NCBI RefSeq assembly: GCF_947507565.1
Contig: NC_089175.1
Location: 5,073,733-5,137,732, forward strand
Source: Oscarella lobularis
Taxonomy: Eukaryota > Porifera > Homoscleromorpha > Homosclerophorida > Oscarellidae
Length of the DNA stretch: 64,000 bases
Reading direction: 5' to 3'
In this document: positions 31,701-43,844 of the stretch, in pieces
How positions within the stretch are numbered: position 1 is the stretch's first letter
Layout of the letters: each line of letters opens with the position of its first letter
Translations under genes and position numbers: made by a program
The notes under the pieces: generated by a model
The model's input: only the letters and a program-made list of their open reading frames with translations
Database searches by the model: none
What the model was told of the DNA's origin: nothing

Positions 31701-34700
31701 AACCGCCGGGTTCGGTACAATCAGAGCCTACATAGAGGTATCGAACCGGTGAAAGATACCTTTACTTTTGACGTCACAGATGGCATTTCGACGGTGAGAA
31801 ACCGAGCGTTCGCCATCGCCATCACCCCGACCAACGACGAAATTCCCGTCATCGTTATAGGATCTCCAGGCCCCGTCGTTCGGCGCGGTGCGAACGTAAC
31901 GATCACGCCGTCTCTCCTCAGAATCACCGATTCGGACGTGGACTCCAACGAGGAAGACCTCATCGTCACCTTGACGGAGACACCGACGAATGGCCGGTTG
32001 ATACTCCGCGGACGACTCAAACTGCTCGACGTCGCGGACACGATAACCGCCAAGGAACTGCACGACTCGGTTTTAATTTATTCTCACGACGGTTCGCGAA
32101 CGGACGAGGATCGGTTCGCGTTCTCCGTCAGCGACGGTACGCACCACGCGAACGGGAATCTCACAATTCAAATCTTCCATTCGAATCAGTATTCACCGAC
32201 GATTGTTAATAACACCGGGGTGTCAGTGAACCTTGCTGGAGAAGCAGTCGCTATACAGCCATTGAATTTAGCCGCCGTAGACGAGGATTCTCCCGCTGAC
32301 GAATTGGTGTACACGGTTACGAGGGGACCTCGACTTGGCCGGCTATTTCTCAAAGACACGTCGTCTGGAGTCGACATCGTCACCGACATTACCGTCCTAT
32401 CTTCGTTTCGCCAATCCGACGTCGATGCGGGTCGTTTGCATTATGAGCCCCCCGTCAACGGGACGGGCCGGTTCGCCGTCGTTTTTTCCTTATCCGACGG
32501 TCGCTACGCCGTCGAGGGACGATTCGATATACGCGTCGACGTTGTCGACGTTACGCCGCCCGTCGCAATCGCCAACTCCGCGCTGAGAGTGCAAATGGGG
32601 AAGGCTCAGACGCTTACGTCGTCTCTGTTGGAGTTCGGCGACGACGTAGCGAAGGCGGACGCTATTGCGTATGCCTTCGATGGATCGTCGTCGTCGCTGG
32701 GGTACTTTGCTCGAGTGTCTCGGGTAAACGAGTCGATTACGCGCTTCACGCAGGCGGACGTGAACGCCGGTTCGATTGCCTTCGTTCATTCGCTACTCGA
32801 ATCGCGGTCGCTTAGCGACGTGCTGAATTTTACCGTTTCGGACGGGACGAACTCGATCGTCTTCGCGTTTCGAATCGAGGTCGTCTTGAACGCCGCGTTT
32901 CTGCCGCGATTGGTGAACGAGGGCGCGTCGGTTTTCAGCGATCGAGAGAAGATCATTCGTTCGTCCGATTTGGCGTTGACGAATACGAAAACTCCGCCAG
33001 GGAAAGTCGTCTTCGTTCTGACGATTCCTCCCCAGTACGGTCACTTGACTCTGAAAAGAATGGGATCGAAGAAACTGATTCTAACGGCGTCGTCTCGCTT
33101 CACCCAGTCTGATATTCAAGCGGAAAGACTCGGCTACGTTTTCCGCTCATCGAACGAACGCATTGAAAAGGACAGCTTTCAGTATCACATCATCGATCCC
33201 AGTCATTCCTACTACACGTCGTCGGACGATGCGACTCCGCGACAGCTCACCGATTACCTCGTCTTTGACATACGCATCGTGACAGCCGACTCAAAGCCTC
33301 CGCGCGTCATCGTCAACACCGGCGCCCCTTATCTGGGCCCTCTTAGAAACAATTCGACCGGCTACGTTCTTTCCTTGAACCATCTCACATCTGTCGACGA
33401 CGTCACGAAAAGCGACGAACTGGAATACGTCGTCGTTTCCTCGCCCGCATTCGGGCGGCTGATTGCGTCCAACCAAGAGCAGCTGTCGTCGTTCACGCAG
33501 AGAGATATTGCCGAGAGACGCGTTTCTTACGTACTCGAGCGACGAGACATCGCGGCGACCAACGATAGTTTTGTATTCGACGTGACTGATCGCGCAGGCA
33601 ACGTTCTAGAAGCGCAGGTCTTTCGACTTGACTGGGCGTATATCGCGATGGAGAGCAGTCGCTTGGAAGTCCTCGAATCGGGCGAACATGCAAATGTTAC
33701 GATAAGGTGAGGAATAATAGATGATTCGTGAGCTTTTCCTGTAGGATTTATTTTAGTCGTCATGGCGACACGTCGCGGCGGGTTTCCTTTACTTGTCGGA
33801 CGGCGTTCGGGTCGGCGAACGGTGAAGACTTTCGTTCTGGATCGTTCTTTCTCTCCTTTGAAGAGGGAGAGACACGAACTCAGTGCCTCATTCCTCTTTT
33901 TGACGATGCGAATCGCGAAGGAGAAGAGACGTTCGACGTCACATTAGGAAATCCAGTGCAAGTGCTTTTGTTTAGTCCGTCAACGACAGTCGTTACGATC
34001 ATTGATCCCGAAGACGGTATATGGGGATATGACAAAATGCCCAACCTTTTCCTAATTACTATTGCTAGATCCCGTGTTTGGTTTCGAAGTGGACAAAGCT
34101 CGGATCAATGAAACGACTAAGGAGCTGCGTTTGGTTGTTCACAGAAGAGGCGATCTTAGCCGTCATCTCGCCGTCATCTGCTATACGGAATCTGGAACGG
34201 CTACCGGCAGCAAAGACGGCCGCCTGTCAACAGGCAAGCCACACCGTACATATATGAGCAGATAGGAGATTTAATGCTGTTTCTCAGGAGACGATTTTAT
34301 CTCGAGACCCAACTCTCGCCAGTCAAAAATCGGCTTCAGATCGAACGTAGCAACGAAGACGTGCGTCATTGAAATAGTCGACGACACGACAGCGGAAAGG
34401 GCGGAGACGTTCAGCGTGCATCTCGCGACGAGAGGAAACGACGTTCGAATCGATCCCCAAGAAGCGAGAGTCGACGTGACGATCATCGGCCCTAACGACG
34501 GTAGGAAAAATCGCCAATAAAGAAGACGTTAATACATTACTAATTGTCTCCTAGAATCTACAGTCCAGCTTTCGTCGTCAAATTATCACGTGAACGAGAG
34601 CGACGGCTTTGTTTCTATCGAAGTGACTCGCTCCGGTCCCGACATCTCTTCGCCACTCAACGTTTCGCTTGCAACGTTCGAGAGCGATCCTGTTTCGGCA

Positions 34701-37700
34701 CAAGCTGGCAAAGACTACAATCACGTATTAACGACAGTTGCCTTCAAAGCGAACTCTCGTTCTCAATCGGCTCGAATCGAAATTTTCGACGACGACGAGT
34801 ATCCGCTTCGGGAAGGTCCAGAAACGTTTAAAATTCGCCTCTATCATCCTCACTCTTCGCTTCTCGGAACGCCCAGGACGGCCGTTGTTACCATCGACGA
34901 TCGATCCGATATTCCCGTCTTAGACTTTGCCACGTCTCGAGTTTCGATCAACGAGGGAAACTTACTCATCCTTCAAATCACTCGATCCGGCTCAAGGAAC
35001 GTCGTCTCGACCGCGCGTTGCTACACGGAGTCGGGAAGCGCCGTCGCGTCGTCCGATTTCGTCGCCATAAAAAAATCCCATTCGTCGCTCGTCGAATTTC
35101 TACCGGGAATCGCGACGCAAGAGTGCTACGTGATCATTCAAGACGACGACGTGCTCGAAGGCGACGAAACGTTCACCGTTCACTTGGACGGCGCGAGTAA
35201 CGCCGTACTCGGACGCTCTCGAGTGACGATCACTATACGCGATCCCGAAGACGTTCCTCGAGTCGGCTTCGAATCGCGTTCGTACGCCGTGTCGGAGCCG
35301 CGAGTCGCCGATCAAACCGAGGACGTGTCGGTGGCCCTGATACGAACGGGCGATACGAGTCGCGTCAGTCGCGTACGATGTAATACCCAAGACGCGTCGG
35401 CTAGCGCGGGCGACGACTACGCCGCTCTTTCCGAGTTGATCGAATTCAAAGCGGGCGATCGCGAAGCGACTGTCGTCGTCCGGATACTCTTCGATGCGGA
35501 GAAAGAGTTCGGCGAGACGTTTTTCCTCTGGCTCTCCACCGACGACGGTTTCGACGAGCCGGCGTTGGGAGAAATCGAACGCACGTCGATCACGATTGCC
35601 GATAGTGCACCCGTGGGCGTGCGTTTTCTCGCAGCACCGCGCCTCGTATCGTCGATCGACTATGGAACGGGAATGAGTTCCATTCGTCTTGGATATCCGG
35701 TTATATGCGTTACGTCGTGCGACGAGACGTACGGCGATCCGAGCGCGTTGCTTCACTGCAAAACGAATAGAATCGATCATCGACGAACGCTGTATCGGTG
35801 GGAGATTAGTGACGACGTCAACGGCACAATAGACGATCTTCGTGCGATTACTTTCTCGACCGTATTCACCGTCGCCAACGGGTCGACGTTGGAAAGCGTC
35901 TACATTCGACCGAGAAGTCGACTTCGTTGCCACGCGACGCCGGTTGACGCGAATGGGGTGCGAGGCGTCGAGATGGCGAGCGACGTCGCGACCACGGATG
36001 CCGTCGGCGTCTGTTCATCGTCGCGACTCAACGAGAAACTCATAAAGGCGAGCATTCGATTCAAATCGGACGACGTTATACACGTGCGAGTCCGACTGCC
36101 TCACGTTGACGGCTACGTGCCGGTCGTCTCGACGAAACGGATCGTCGCTTTGGTGCCGTCGCTTCTCGTCTTCGATCAGAACGGGAATCTTTATCCCTGT
36201 TCGAATATCGTCGCTGGACGGGATAAAACGACTCGGCACACGTTCCTTGATCCGTACTCGTGCGCTGCGGCGAGCGATGGCAACGCTGCCGTCGCCGCGG
36301 ACGAGGAGGACAATCGTGCGAGACGCTCTATGGATCTCTACCGTCACCTCGACATCGAAGATTGCGTGTGGACGTTCGATTCGTGCTACAGCGCTTCGGA
36401 ATTGCAGAACAGCTGCGGCGGAACGTCGACGACTCATCGCGCGATGACCGTGCCACTCTTCGTCTACTACGTACGCTTCTCGGCGTCGACCGCGTGGCTC
36501 TTCGTCAGCTACGAAACGGAATTAGCGTTGTCATTTTCGTCGTACTCCCAACCGACTCCCGCCGTCGAGGGAGGCTACGCGATGCGCGCTCACGTTTCGT
36601 GGACGAAGATCTATATACGCAAAGCGGACGGGCGGCTCGTACTGATCCTTCACTCGTCCGCCGAGTTTCGCGGACGATTCGTCTTGGCGCATCCCGACTC
36701 AGACGTTCGCTCGCACGTTGACTCGCTGCAATCGTCTGTTCGCTTCGACCTCGATCTCTTAGAGAACGGCGACGATTCGACGAACGCTCACAAGCCGAAA
36801 CAGGAATGGAGAATCGTTTCGGCGTTGAGCCTACCGGACTACGTGGGCGAATATACGATCGTTCTCGTTCCGTGCACGGTTCCGAAGAACGTACAGTGGT
36901 AAGAAAAGTTCACGTATGGTATATAAGGATTAATTAGTTTCTCTCTTTCTAAGGTCGATGCGAGTTTGCAATCCTGAAGAACCGATGCGATTTTCTCTTC
37001 CCGTCAACATCGCGCAGACGTTGAATCCCAATCCGGTATCATATGAACTGCGAACGCGATTCGAACTCCTGCACACGCTCGAGACGTTTCTTCGAGATCC
37101 TTCAGAGACCGGCAACACGGCTTTTCTCCCCGAATCGTCGTACCCATTCGGCGAAGGCAAGCCAAACCAAGCATTTTTTTTCATTTGGCAAGGTGCGATC
37201 TTCTCTTTATTCAGATTCAATTATCTACGGACGAGTCATGGTCGAGCCGACTCAAGATCTAGGCGACGGTTTCCTATTGCGCGTTGAACGCGTATACCTG
37301 TGCGCGGGTCGCGACGGTCACATTCCCGCCTACGATCCCGATAAAAACCAATACGGATGCCTGCGATCGTCTCCAGACTTAGAACGGCAGTTTAAAATTC
37401 TCGATCGATCCAATCCGTCCAGCGCCGACGACGATTTTCTCGGGATACCGTTTGACGCTCAGTTCGCGAGCGCCAATCCCTCGTACGACAAACTGACGTC
37501 GCAGAAGGACGACGACGGATTCACGATGACGGCCTTGGCGCTGCATCATGCCGGCGCCGGCTACGCGTGGTATCTCCAGGCGGTTTTTAGCATCGAAGCT
37601 GACGACGATCGATCGCGTCGTCGACGTCGATCGTCGGCGAGTTTGACCGCTTCGTCGCTGCGTTCAATTCGGCTCGAGAGTGCAGTCACTTCTACGGAAA

Positions 37701-38218
37701 ATGAGCTCGATTTGCAAGCCGACGACGACACGTCGAGTTTGCCGACACCAACCCTTATTTTAGCCGTCGCTATTCCCGCTTTCGTTGTGGTTCTTGTGGG
37801 GGTTATCCTGATCGGCGTCAGTCTGCGGAAACGCAGAACTTCGTCGTCGTCGTCGCAGCCCGTAACCGATTCTAACCACGCGCGACTTTCGTCGATGTAC
37901 GAACGCAATCCGTCGACGATATCTGTCGATCATCAAGACAATCCTTACCTCGCGTCGTTTCTCAAATTTCCCGACGAAACGCCGAAGCTCGCGCTCGCTA
38001 GTCGCGTATCTCCCGTGCACGAGAACGAAGAAGACCGACGGCCCCCTTCGGCTGCAGACGGCAACATTACGTCGAGCATCAGAAGTGATTATTCATGTGA
38101 CGACGATTATACCGACGATGACGACGAAGTGGAGAGTCTGCCTCCGAAGGAGACGATGCCCTCGTCGCATTCGTTCGGCTCGTTGCCAGCTGAAGACAGT
38201 ATCACCACGACATTGTAG
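28767..38218 (+). CDS. FREM2-like: FRAS1/FREM2-type extracellular matrix protein (12 CSPG repeats, 5 Calx-beta, TM)
   Basis: Seven exons join in one frame: 28767-33706, 33745-34016, 34069-34245, 34288-34500, 34555-36898, 36954-37156, 37215-38218, giving 3,050 residues, near vertebrate FREM2 length. The signal peptide is MMLSSTFAAAAFFLASLVPS. Exon 1 carries twelve CSPG/NG2 repeats, counted from closing motifs such as FTQRDIDNGRLWY, FTQTDVNEGKIAY, FTQSDIVDRRVSY and FRQSDVDAGRLHY. Exons 2-5 carry five Calx-beta domains (for example YFSRHGDTSRRVSF, FSVHLATRG, ETFKIRLYHP, ETFTVHLDG, ETFFLWLST). A Cys-containing region of about 730 residues leads to the TM segment LILAVAIPAFVVVLVGVILI and a 130-residue acidic/Ser tail ending SITTTL, a class-I PDZ-ligand form. 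In vertebrates FRAS1/FREM proteins anchor epithelia to basement membrane and bind GRIP1 through their C-termini. Homoscleromorph sponges do have a basement membrane. The intron at 37157 uses a GC donor. Confidence 0.92.
37157..37214 (+). other. GC-AG intron in the FREM2-like gene
   Basis: The frame needs GGCGAAG joined to ATTCAATTATC. The donor is AAG|GCAAGCC, a good non-canonical GC donor, and the acceptor is TTTATTCAG. A GT donor at this place would break the frame. Confidence 0.75.
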
Positions 38219-38371
38219 ATAGGATCGAAACAGAGACAGTTTCAATTCAGTCTTACTCTTAGTTTTATTTACGAGTACTCTACTGTAATATCATGTTGTT
38301 AGAAACTTTCGCCTCGCGTTTCGAAGGCCCGTCGCTTTGTGGGGTGAGGATTCTTCGTCATCGTGATTTGC
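38219..38371. terminator. Convergent 3' ends of FREM2-like and LRRC27-like genes
   Basis: Only 153 bp separate the two stop codons. On the minus strand AAATAAAAC (about 38262-38270) could be the poly(A) signal of the LRRC27-like gene. No clear plus-strand AATAAA is seen before it, so the FREM signal is unknown. Confidence 0.45.
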
Positions 38372-40142
38372 TTAGACTCTGTGTTTATCTAGGACGTATG
38401 AAACGTCGTCGCCCGTGAACGCCGTTAGCCGGTATTCCCGTCTTTTCTCCTGGACTTCGTCCAGGTATTCTTCAGCCTGAAAGAATTATATTATTACTTT
38501 ATTTTTAAGAGGTAGCGTCATATATGATACAGTTCGTATGTCGTCGACTATGTCTGCTGCCAGTCTTTGATGAGGCGATGTGCCCGATGCGTGAAGCGCT
38601 TGTCGAATTCGTGTCGTGTGTCGGCGGATTTTTTCAGCTAGTTCTCGTTCACGTGCCTCTCTGGCCGCTTGGCTAGCAACAAACGATGACGACGACGCCT
38701 GAGAAGAAAGAACCTAAAAGAAAGAGAGAAATAATAAACAGTACAACTGCATATATACAATGAACCTCTTGGTTATTTGCAGGTGTTACTGATGGCAACT
38801 TCTCCTCCTCCGTTGCATAGGGAACTTTGACGGACGGACGAGGCAACTGCGTCTTAACTAAATCGTTGTGGTCAGTTGAAAATATTTAGAGGTACCATAT
38901 AACGAAGGCAGTCACTAATATATTATTAATACTTACATGTATTGTTAGTGACTGCTTTATTGTTCAAATAGTTCCTACCTGACTTTGTTCTGCGAGTCTG
39001 TTCTCTCTTTCGTTCGTCTCTCCATTCACTCAGAATCTTCTTGTCTCTATAAAACGTTAGATGTACAGTACACCCATTATTTATTATCTGTATACATGTA
39101 TATCGATTTTTTGTCTAGCTGTATTCCTCACTTATTTTTCTGCTCTTCTTTTGCTATTCCGGCCTTTACTTTCGCCACTTTCTGCAGCGCACGACTTTCC
39201 TCAGCCCTAGCCACCTGCTTTGGCCCAACCATATTCCCTACAACAGGTTGGCGAGCTCTGCGGAGTCTAGGTCGAAAAATTGCTGCTTTGAACGGCCGCT
39301 TTGGCTCAACCGGTTGAAGCTGCAGTCTCTGGGGCGCCGGAGCAGGTAAAAAAGGCGCCGTTTCATCATCATCGAAAGGTGATGAAGTTTTCTCAGGAAC
39401 TGAGGATTTAGCGGCGACGGTATTGGACGGCCTGAATTGTACCGAAGTTCGTCGACTTAGAGACGATTGCGCTGGCGGAAGAAATGGCGGAGTCTCCGGA
39501 GAAAAATCAGCCTGCGTGTGACTGTCAGACGGCAGAAGACCTCGAAGGTACTGCAGAACAGCCTTGGGAAAAATATAATTGACAATACCGATCAAGACTT
39601 CTCTTTTACTGACTCCTAACCGGCGTTCCCTTTTTTATTACAGTCTCTGGTGGACTTTTGAGAGGATTTCCCGTCAGGTTTAGACCGGTGAGCGTCGTTA
39701 GTTTGCCCAATTCGGGGGGAAGATTCTCAAGGTTGTTTCCTTCGACGAGCAACGCTCTCAAATGCCTAACAAACCACCGGCACCCTTTCGTTAGAGCAGG
39801 ATTTCACAGCGGTATCTCTAACTACCGGGTGTACGTACTTCAGGGAGCCAATTGATGAAGGCAAATCGGTTATTCTGTTATTTCTCAGGTCGAGCCATCG
39901 CAAATTGGAAAGGCTTTCGAATAGTTCGTGTGGTATTGACTTAAGGCTGTTGTTCTCCAGGTAAAGACACTGAGAAACAACTCGGATTTCGAACGAGCTC
40001 GAGGGGCGGTTCTCACCTCAATATGTCTTGCCGTGTAGAGTTCGTCCGGCAACTCAGTCAGATTCTTCGCGCTAAGATCCAGCGTCGGGGAAGCCAAAGC
40101 GACGGAGGTGCATATTAGAGACGAGACACATTCGGCATCCAT
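38372..40142 (-). CDS. LRRC27: LRRC27-like leucine-rich repeat protein, multi-exon
   Basis: The minus-strand gene starts at 40142 (MDAECVSSLICTSVALASPT). LRR units: LDLSAKNLTELPDELYTARH, then SLKSIPHELFESLSNLRWL with LRNNRITDLPSS, then LRALLVEGNNLENLPPELG and LTTLTGLNLTGNPLKSPPET followed by a K-K-G turn. AVLQYLRGLLPSD closes the LRR block. A Pro/Ser-rich linker (to 39128) and charged coiled-coil exons follow: SEWRDERKREQTRR (about 39000-39045), SQAAREARERELAEKIRRHT (about 38600-38700) and a last exon AEEYLDEVQEKRREYRLTAF ending in TAA at 38372. The order of LRRs followed by a basic C-terminal coiled coil is that of LRRC27, whose role is not well defined. It starts 105 bp from Delta-like gene 1, which runs the other way. 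Confidence 0.7.
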
Positions 40143-40246
40143 GGAAACACTCAACAGATGCGCGCGGTACGAGCACCAGGGATGTTTACAACTCCAGTCT
40201 CTATATATAGCTTCGTCAACTGGGCGGTGGTTACTCGAGCAGAAAA
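40143..40246. promoter_or_regulatory. 105-bp head-to-head promoter with TATA-like run
   Basis: TATATATA at 40202-40209 is 38 bp before the ATG of Delta-like gene 1. The LRRC27-like ATG is 60 bp on the other side. Any promoter elements of both genes must overlap here or in 5' UTRs. Confidence 0.55.
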
Positions 40247-42808
40247 ATGCTGCCTATTGTCCTTCTCCTGTCTCTGGTCGACTTTGCACAGGTTCGCTTT
40301 TTTGCACCTATGTCTCCTTGTTCTGACTTGGTTTTCTTTTCGGCAGAGTGCAGGCGGTGGCACCGTAGAAATTCAATTCGTTCGCTACAAGAACTCGGCG
40401 CACAAGGACAACAGCGGCTATTGCTGCGAGACGTATCTCAAGTTTTTCTGCTTCAACAACTGCGACAACTATTTCGTCGTCTGTCTTCGCGATTATGGCC
40501 CGACAAATGACGCCGCGTGCACCCATACGCAAACGACGGGCGAGTTTGACGACGACGTCGCTTTTGGAATTGGAACGAATGCTCTTAAAAATGGTCAGGA
40601 CAATCCCCTTTTACTCGATTTCGATGGAGCGTGGAAAGTACTGCTGTAGAAATTGATAAATACCTACACGCTTCTCAAGTGTATTGGTCTTATAGAACTC
40701 CTTCAGCTTGAAAATCACTATATGGGACAGTGATAACGGCAAAGACGATCTCGTCGACGTCCTCCGACAGGGCATAGCAAATGCCGGCGTTTCGAGTTCG
40801 TGGACGAGTTTGACGATTCGAGGAAAACACGGCAAGACTCTCTCGCTAAAATGGCGTATCAAATGCCGTGCAAACTATTTCGGCGACTGTACGGTGTACT
40901 GCGTGCCGCAAGACTCCGACGACAAGGGCCGCTATACCTGTGATCCCACCACGGGCGCGAAAGTGTGCAAGAGCGGGTGGAAGAGAGCTGAATGCGACAC
41001 CCGTACGTTTTGTATCTTCATAAGTAGAATAGAAAAGCCAGTACAAGTATGTTATTTATTAGCTGTATGCAAGACTGGCTGTAGTATCCGGAATGGGTAT
41101 TGTCTAAAGCCCAATGAATGCACGTAAGTCGGAAAAAGCCGTTTGTTATCTGACTTGAATTCTCGTCTCTAGGTGTCGTTCCGGATGGACTGGGAGTAAT
41201 TGCGGAACGTGCATTCCTAGAAGTGGCTGTGGTGAGTATACGTTTTATGTATCAACAGCGACGTCTGAGTTGTGTCGTAGTCAATGGATATTGCATTGGC
41301 GCTGGCGAGTGTAACTGCAATTCTCACTGGATGGGATTGCTCTGTGACAAAAGTACGCGCGAGTTGCATGTGACGAACCTGCAGTTTAGTTATTGAATCC
41401 GGTTTTCTGCTCAGGTGGAAATGGATGCAAGGATGCTCCGTGTTTGAATGGAGGAACGTGCACGGCGATTCCAGACAATTACACCTGCACGTGCCCTCCA
41501 GATTTCTCTGGCCCAAATTGTGCAATCGGTAAGACACAGAGAGAAACTGCATATCTATCAACGAAACTCTGCACGTGTTTAGATATGAATCGTTGCCGAA
41601 GTAGTCCTTGTCTTAACAATGGCAGGTGCATTAATCGCCCTAACAGTTTTACATGTGACTGTCAGCCTGGCTACACTGGACAGCTTTGCTCAACAGGCAA
41701 GAAGTCGAGATCGGTTCTTGAAGACCTGTCTGTCAATGGCTCATTGTTTTACACAGAATTCAATGAGTGCTCGAGCGATCCGTGTCTGTACGGAAATTGT
41801 TCTGATTTTTTCAATTCATTCTCTTGCACTTGTCATCCTGGATTCACAGGACGCCTATGTGCTACAGGCAAGCAACTATGCGGTAAATAAAAAAAGACGG
41901 AAATTCTAGAAATTCTTTTTCAGACATTAACGAGTGTGCATATGGTGTGAATGACTGCGGTGCAAATATGCTATGCGAGAACACGATTGGCGGACACACG
42001 TGCAAATGCCGGCCAGGCTATCACGATGCTCTCGACGGTCTCTCGTGTATGCCAACTCAATGTGGCGACCTCGATTATTTGCTCAACTCAACGACGATCG
42101 TGCATTTCTCGTCCAAAGATCGAATAGTTGACTCGATTGCAGTGATTGTCTGCAAGCAGGGGTACAGTATGAACACTGAAACAAATTCTCTAAGTCTTCA
42201 TTGTCTCGATGATGGATCGTGGGACGGCGACCCAGTGCCGTGCAAGGGCAAGTTTATCTAACGCTAGAAATAACGACAGATATAGTCTCGATTTTTATCT
42301 AGATATTGATGAGTGCAGCGTGTCGTCGAAGTCTTGCGATTCCGACGAGGTGTGCTACAACACGGAAGGATCATACAAATGCCGCACAAAATATTGTTTA
42401 GACGGAGAAGCAAATCGTAACTGCGTCAAAAGTAAGAGGCCTATACAATAAATTTTAATTGATTGATTAATTCAATCTTTTTTTATAGATCCAAATGCCA
42501 AGAGCATTGCCGCTGGAGACTCCAAGTCAGGCAGCGGCGTCTACATTGGGATTGCAATCGGTTCTCTTCTTCTTGTTATTGTTGTCATAATAATTGTTAT
42601 GGTTTTCATACGCCGACGGCGGGATCGTGGGTCATACGTCGTCAGTGCTGCCACTTTGGCAGCGACAGATGCTGATCATGGCAGGAATTTTCGACTCAAT
42701 AATGATAGGGAACCTGCGAACGACGATGACGTCACGTCAAAAAATCACACTGTGAATTTAGGGAATCCTATCTACGGTTTTTCAGCAAAGGATCAGCACA
42801 ATAATTAA
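40247..42808 (+). CDS. Delta-like Notch ligand 1 (MNNL-DSL-EGF-sushi-EGF-TM)
   Basis: Exon 1 (40247-40290) is a signal peptide [15 protein letters not shown]. The MNNL exon (40347-40637) has [43 protein letters not shown]. After an intron whose acceptor is at 40695 comes [13 protein letters not shown] and the DSL domain: WRIKCRANYFGDCTVYC, GRYTCDPTTGAKVCKSGW. EGF repeats, about one per exon: [67 protein letters not shown] and a Ca-binding type ([20 protein letters not shown]). A sushi/CCP domain follows ([18 protein letters not shown] to DDGSWDGDPVPC), then [14 protein letters not shown] ([20 protein letters not shown]) and a tail with LGNPIYGFSAKDQHNN. MNNL and DSL define Notch ligands; a sushi domain is not part of bilaterian Delta or Jagged. 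AATAAAAG at about 42959 fits a poly(A) signal. Confidence 0.9.
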
Positions 42809-43844
42809 CAAAAGCCTCAAGTGGGCGAATACATCAGAACAAAACGTCTCTCAAGCCGAATCTAAGCGACTCCTCTTTTAAATCGGCCGAACTCGCGTCT
42901 TTTATCGTTTGCTTGCGTTATTTGTAAAAATTCTGTTGCGTAACGTTGGTAATTTATTAATAAAAGTTTTGAACGAAATCCTGTGCCTTTGCGTGTATCA
43001 CGAGTACATGTACTGAACAATCAATGCAGCGGTGGCCCGTATGTTCGGGTAGGGTAAACGGTTTTTCCTGGTTTTCTTGAAAAGCCGTACCATACCCGGA
43101 CATACGGGCATCAGACAAAAGCAATAATCTTCTATACTGGCAGTACAAGTTCTCCCGAGTCCAGGCAAAAAGCAAAATAAATAAAAATATAGAAAAAAGG
43201 CAAGAGTAAATGATAAAAAGGCAGCGTCTTCTTGCGTTCGTTATAATGAGGTGGTCCTGCCCAGACCGCTTTTTGCTGATTAGGAAAAGTAGAGCCAATG
43301 AAATCTGCTGATAATGCACGTGAACAATTCTGTAATTTTTGGCTGGGTTTGGTTATAGCTCGCTCTTCGGAATTCTTCGCTGCATGGAGAAAGCTTGCTG
43401 TCGCTGTGGACATGCAGTGTGGGAGTGTCACTCTCCTTTCGTCGTCGTTCTTCCGTGCTGCTCACTTGAGACGAAGAACGACTCCAGTCCTCAAAAAACG
43501 AACGTATATGCCTTGTGTAGTGACGTAGAAACGTCAGAATGCTTGGTCAGCAAAATTCGCCCTCTCTAGCAACAGGCATGCTAATGATTTGCTCAAATTC
43601 ACCATCGTTGGTGCTAAAAATAGAATAGATTAGGCATCATTTGATCCTACGCGATATCGTTCCTGGAGTCAAGTACAATACTTTGAATTGGGAACGTCGA
43701 ATAATCTATATTGTTGTATCAATTGAGCAAAATTCAAATTATATGTAACGAGACCCGGAGCGAAGGGATGCACGAGTCCACGAGAGACATCATCAGCGTG
43801 CGGTAGGTCATAAAGCGTGGGATTTATTGGGGGTGTACAGTAAG
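42809..43844. other. Intergenic between Delta-like 1 and 2, largely duplicated at 47.86-48.69 kb
   Basis: From about 43036 to the ATG of gene 2 this is nearly identical to the gap before gene 3. It starts with a hairpin, then holds a dispersed block (AACGAACGTAT... ATGCTTGGTCAGCAAAATTC) and the shared TGTAACGAGACCCGGAGCGA promoter-side sequence. No gene. Confidence 0.7.
43036..43108. repeat. Imperfect hairpin at the left edge of the Delta 2/3 duplication unit
   Basis: CCCGTATGTTCGGGTAGGGT on the left pairs with ACCATACCCGGACATACGGG on the right around a CCTGGTTTTCTTG loop. The counterpart at 47863-47925 is perfect in its stem. Confidence 0.8.
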
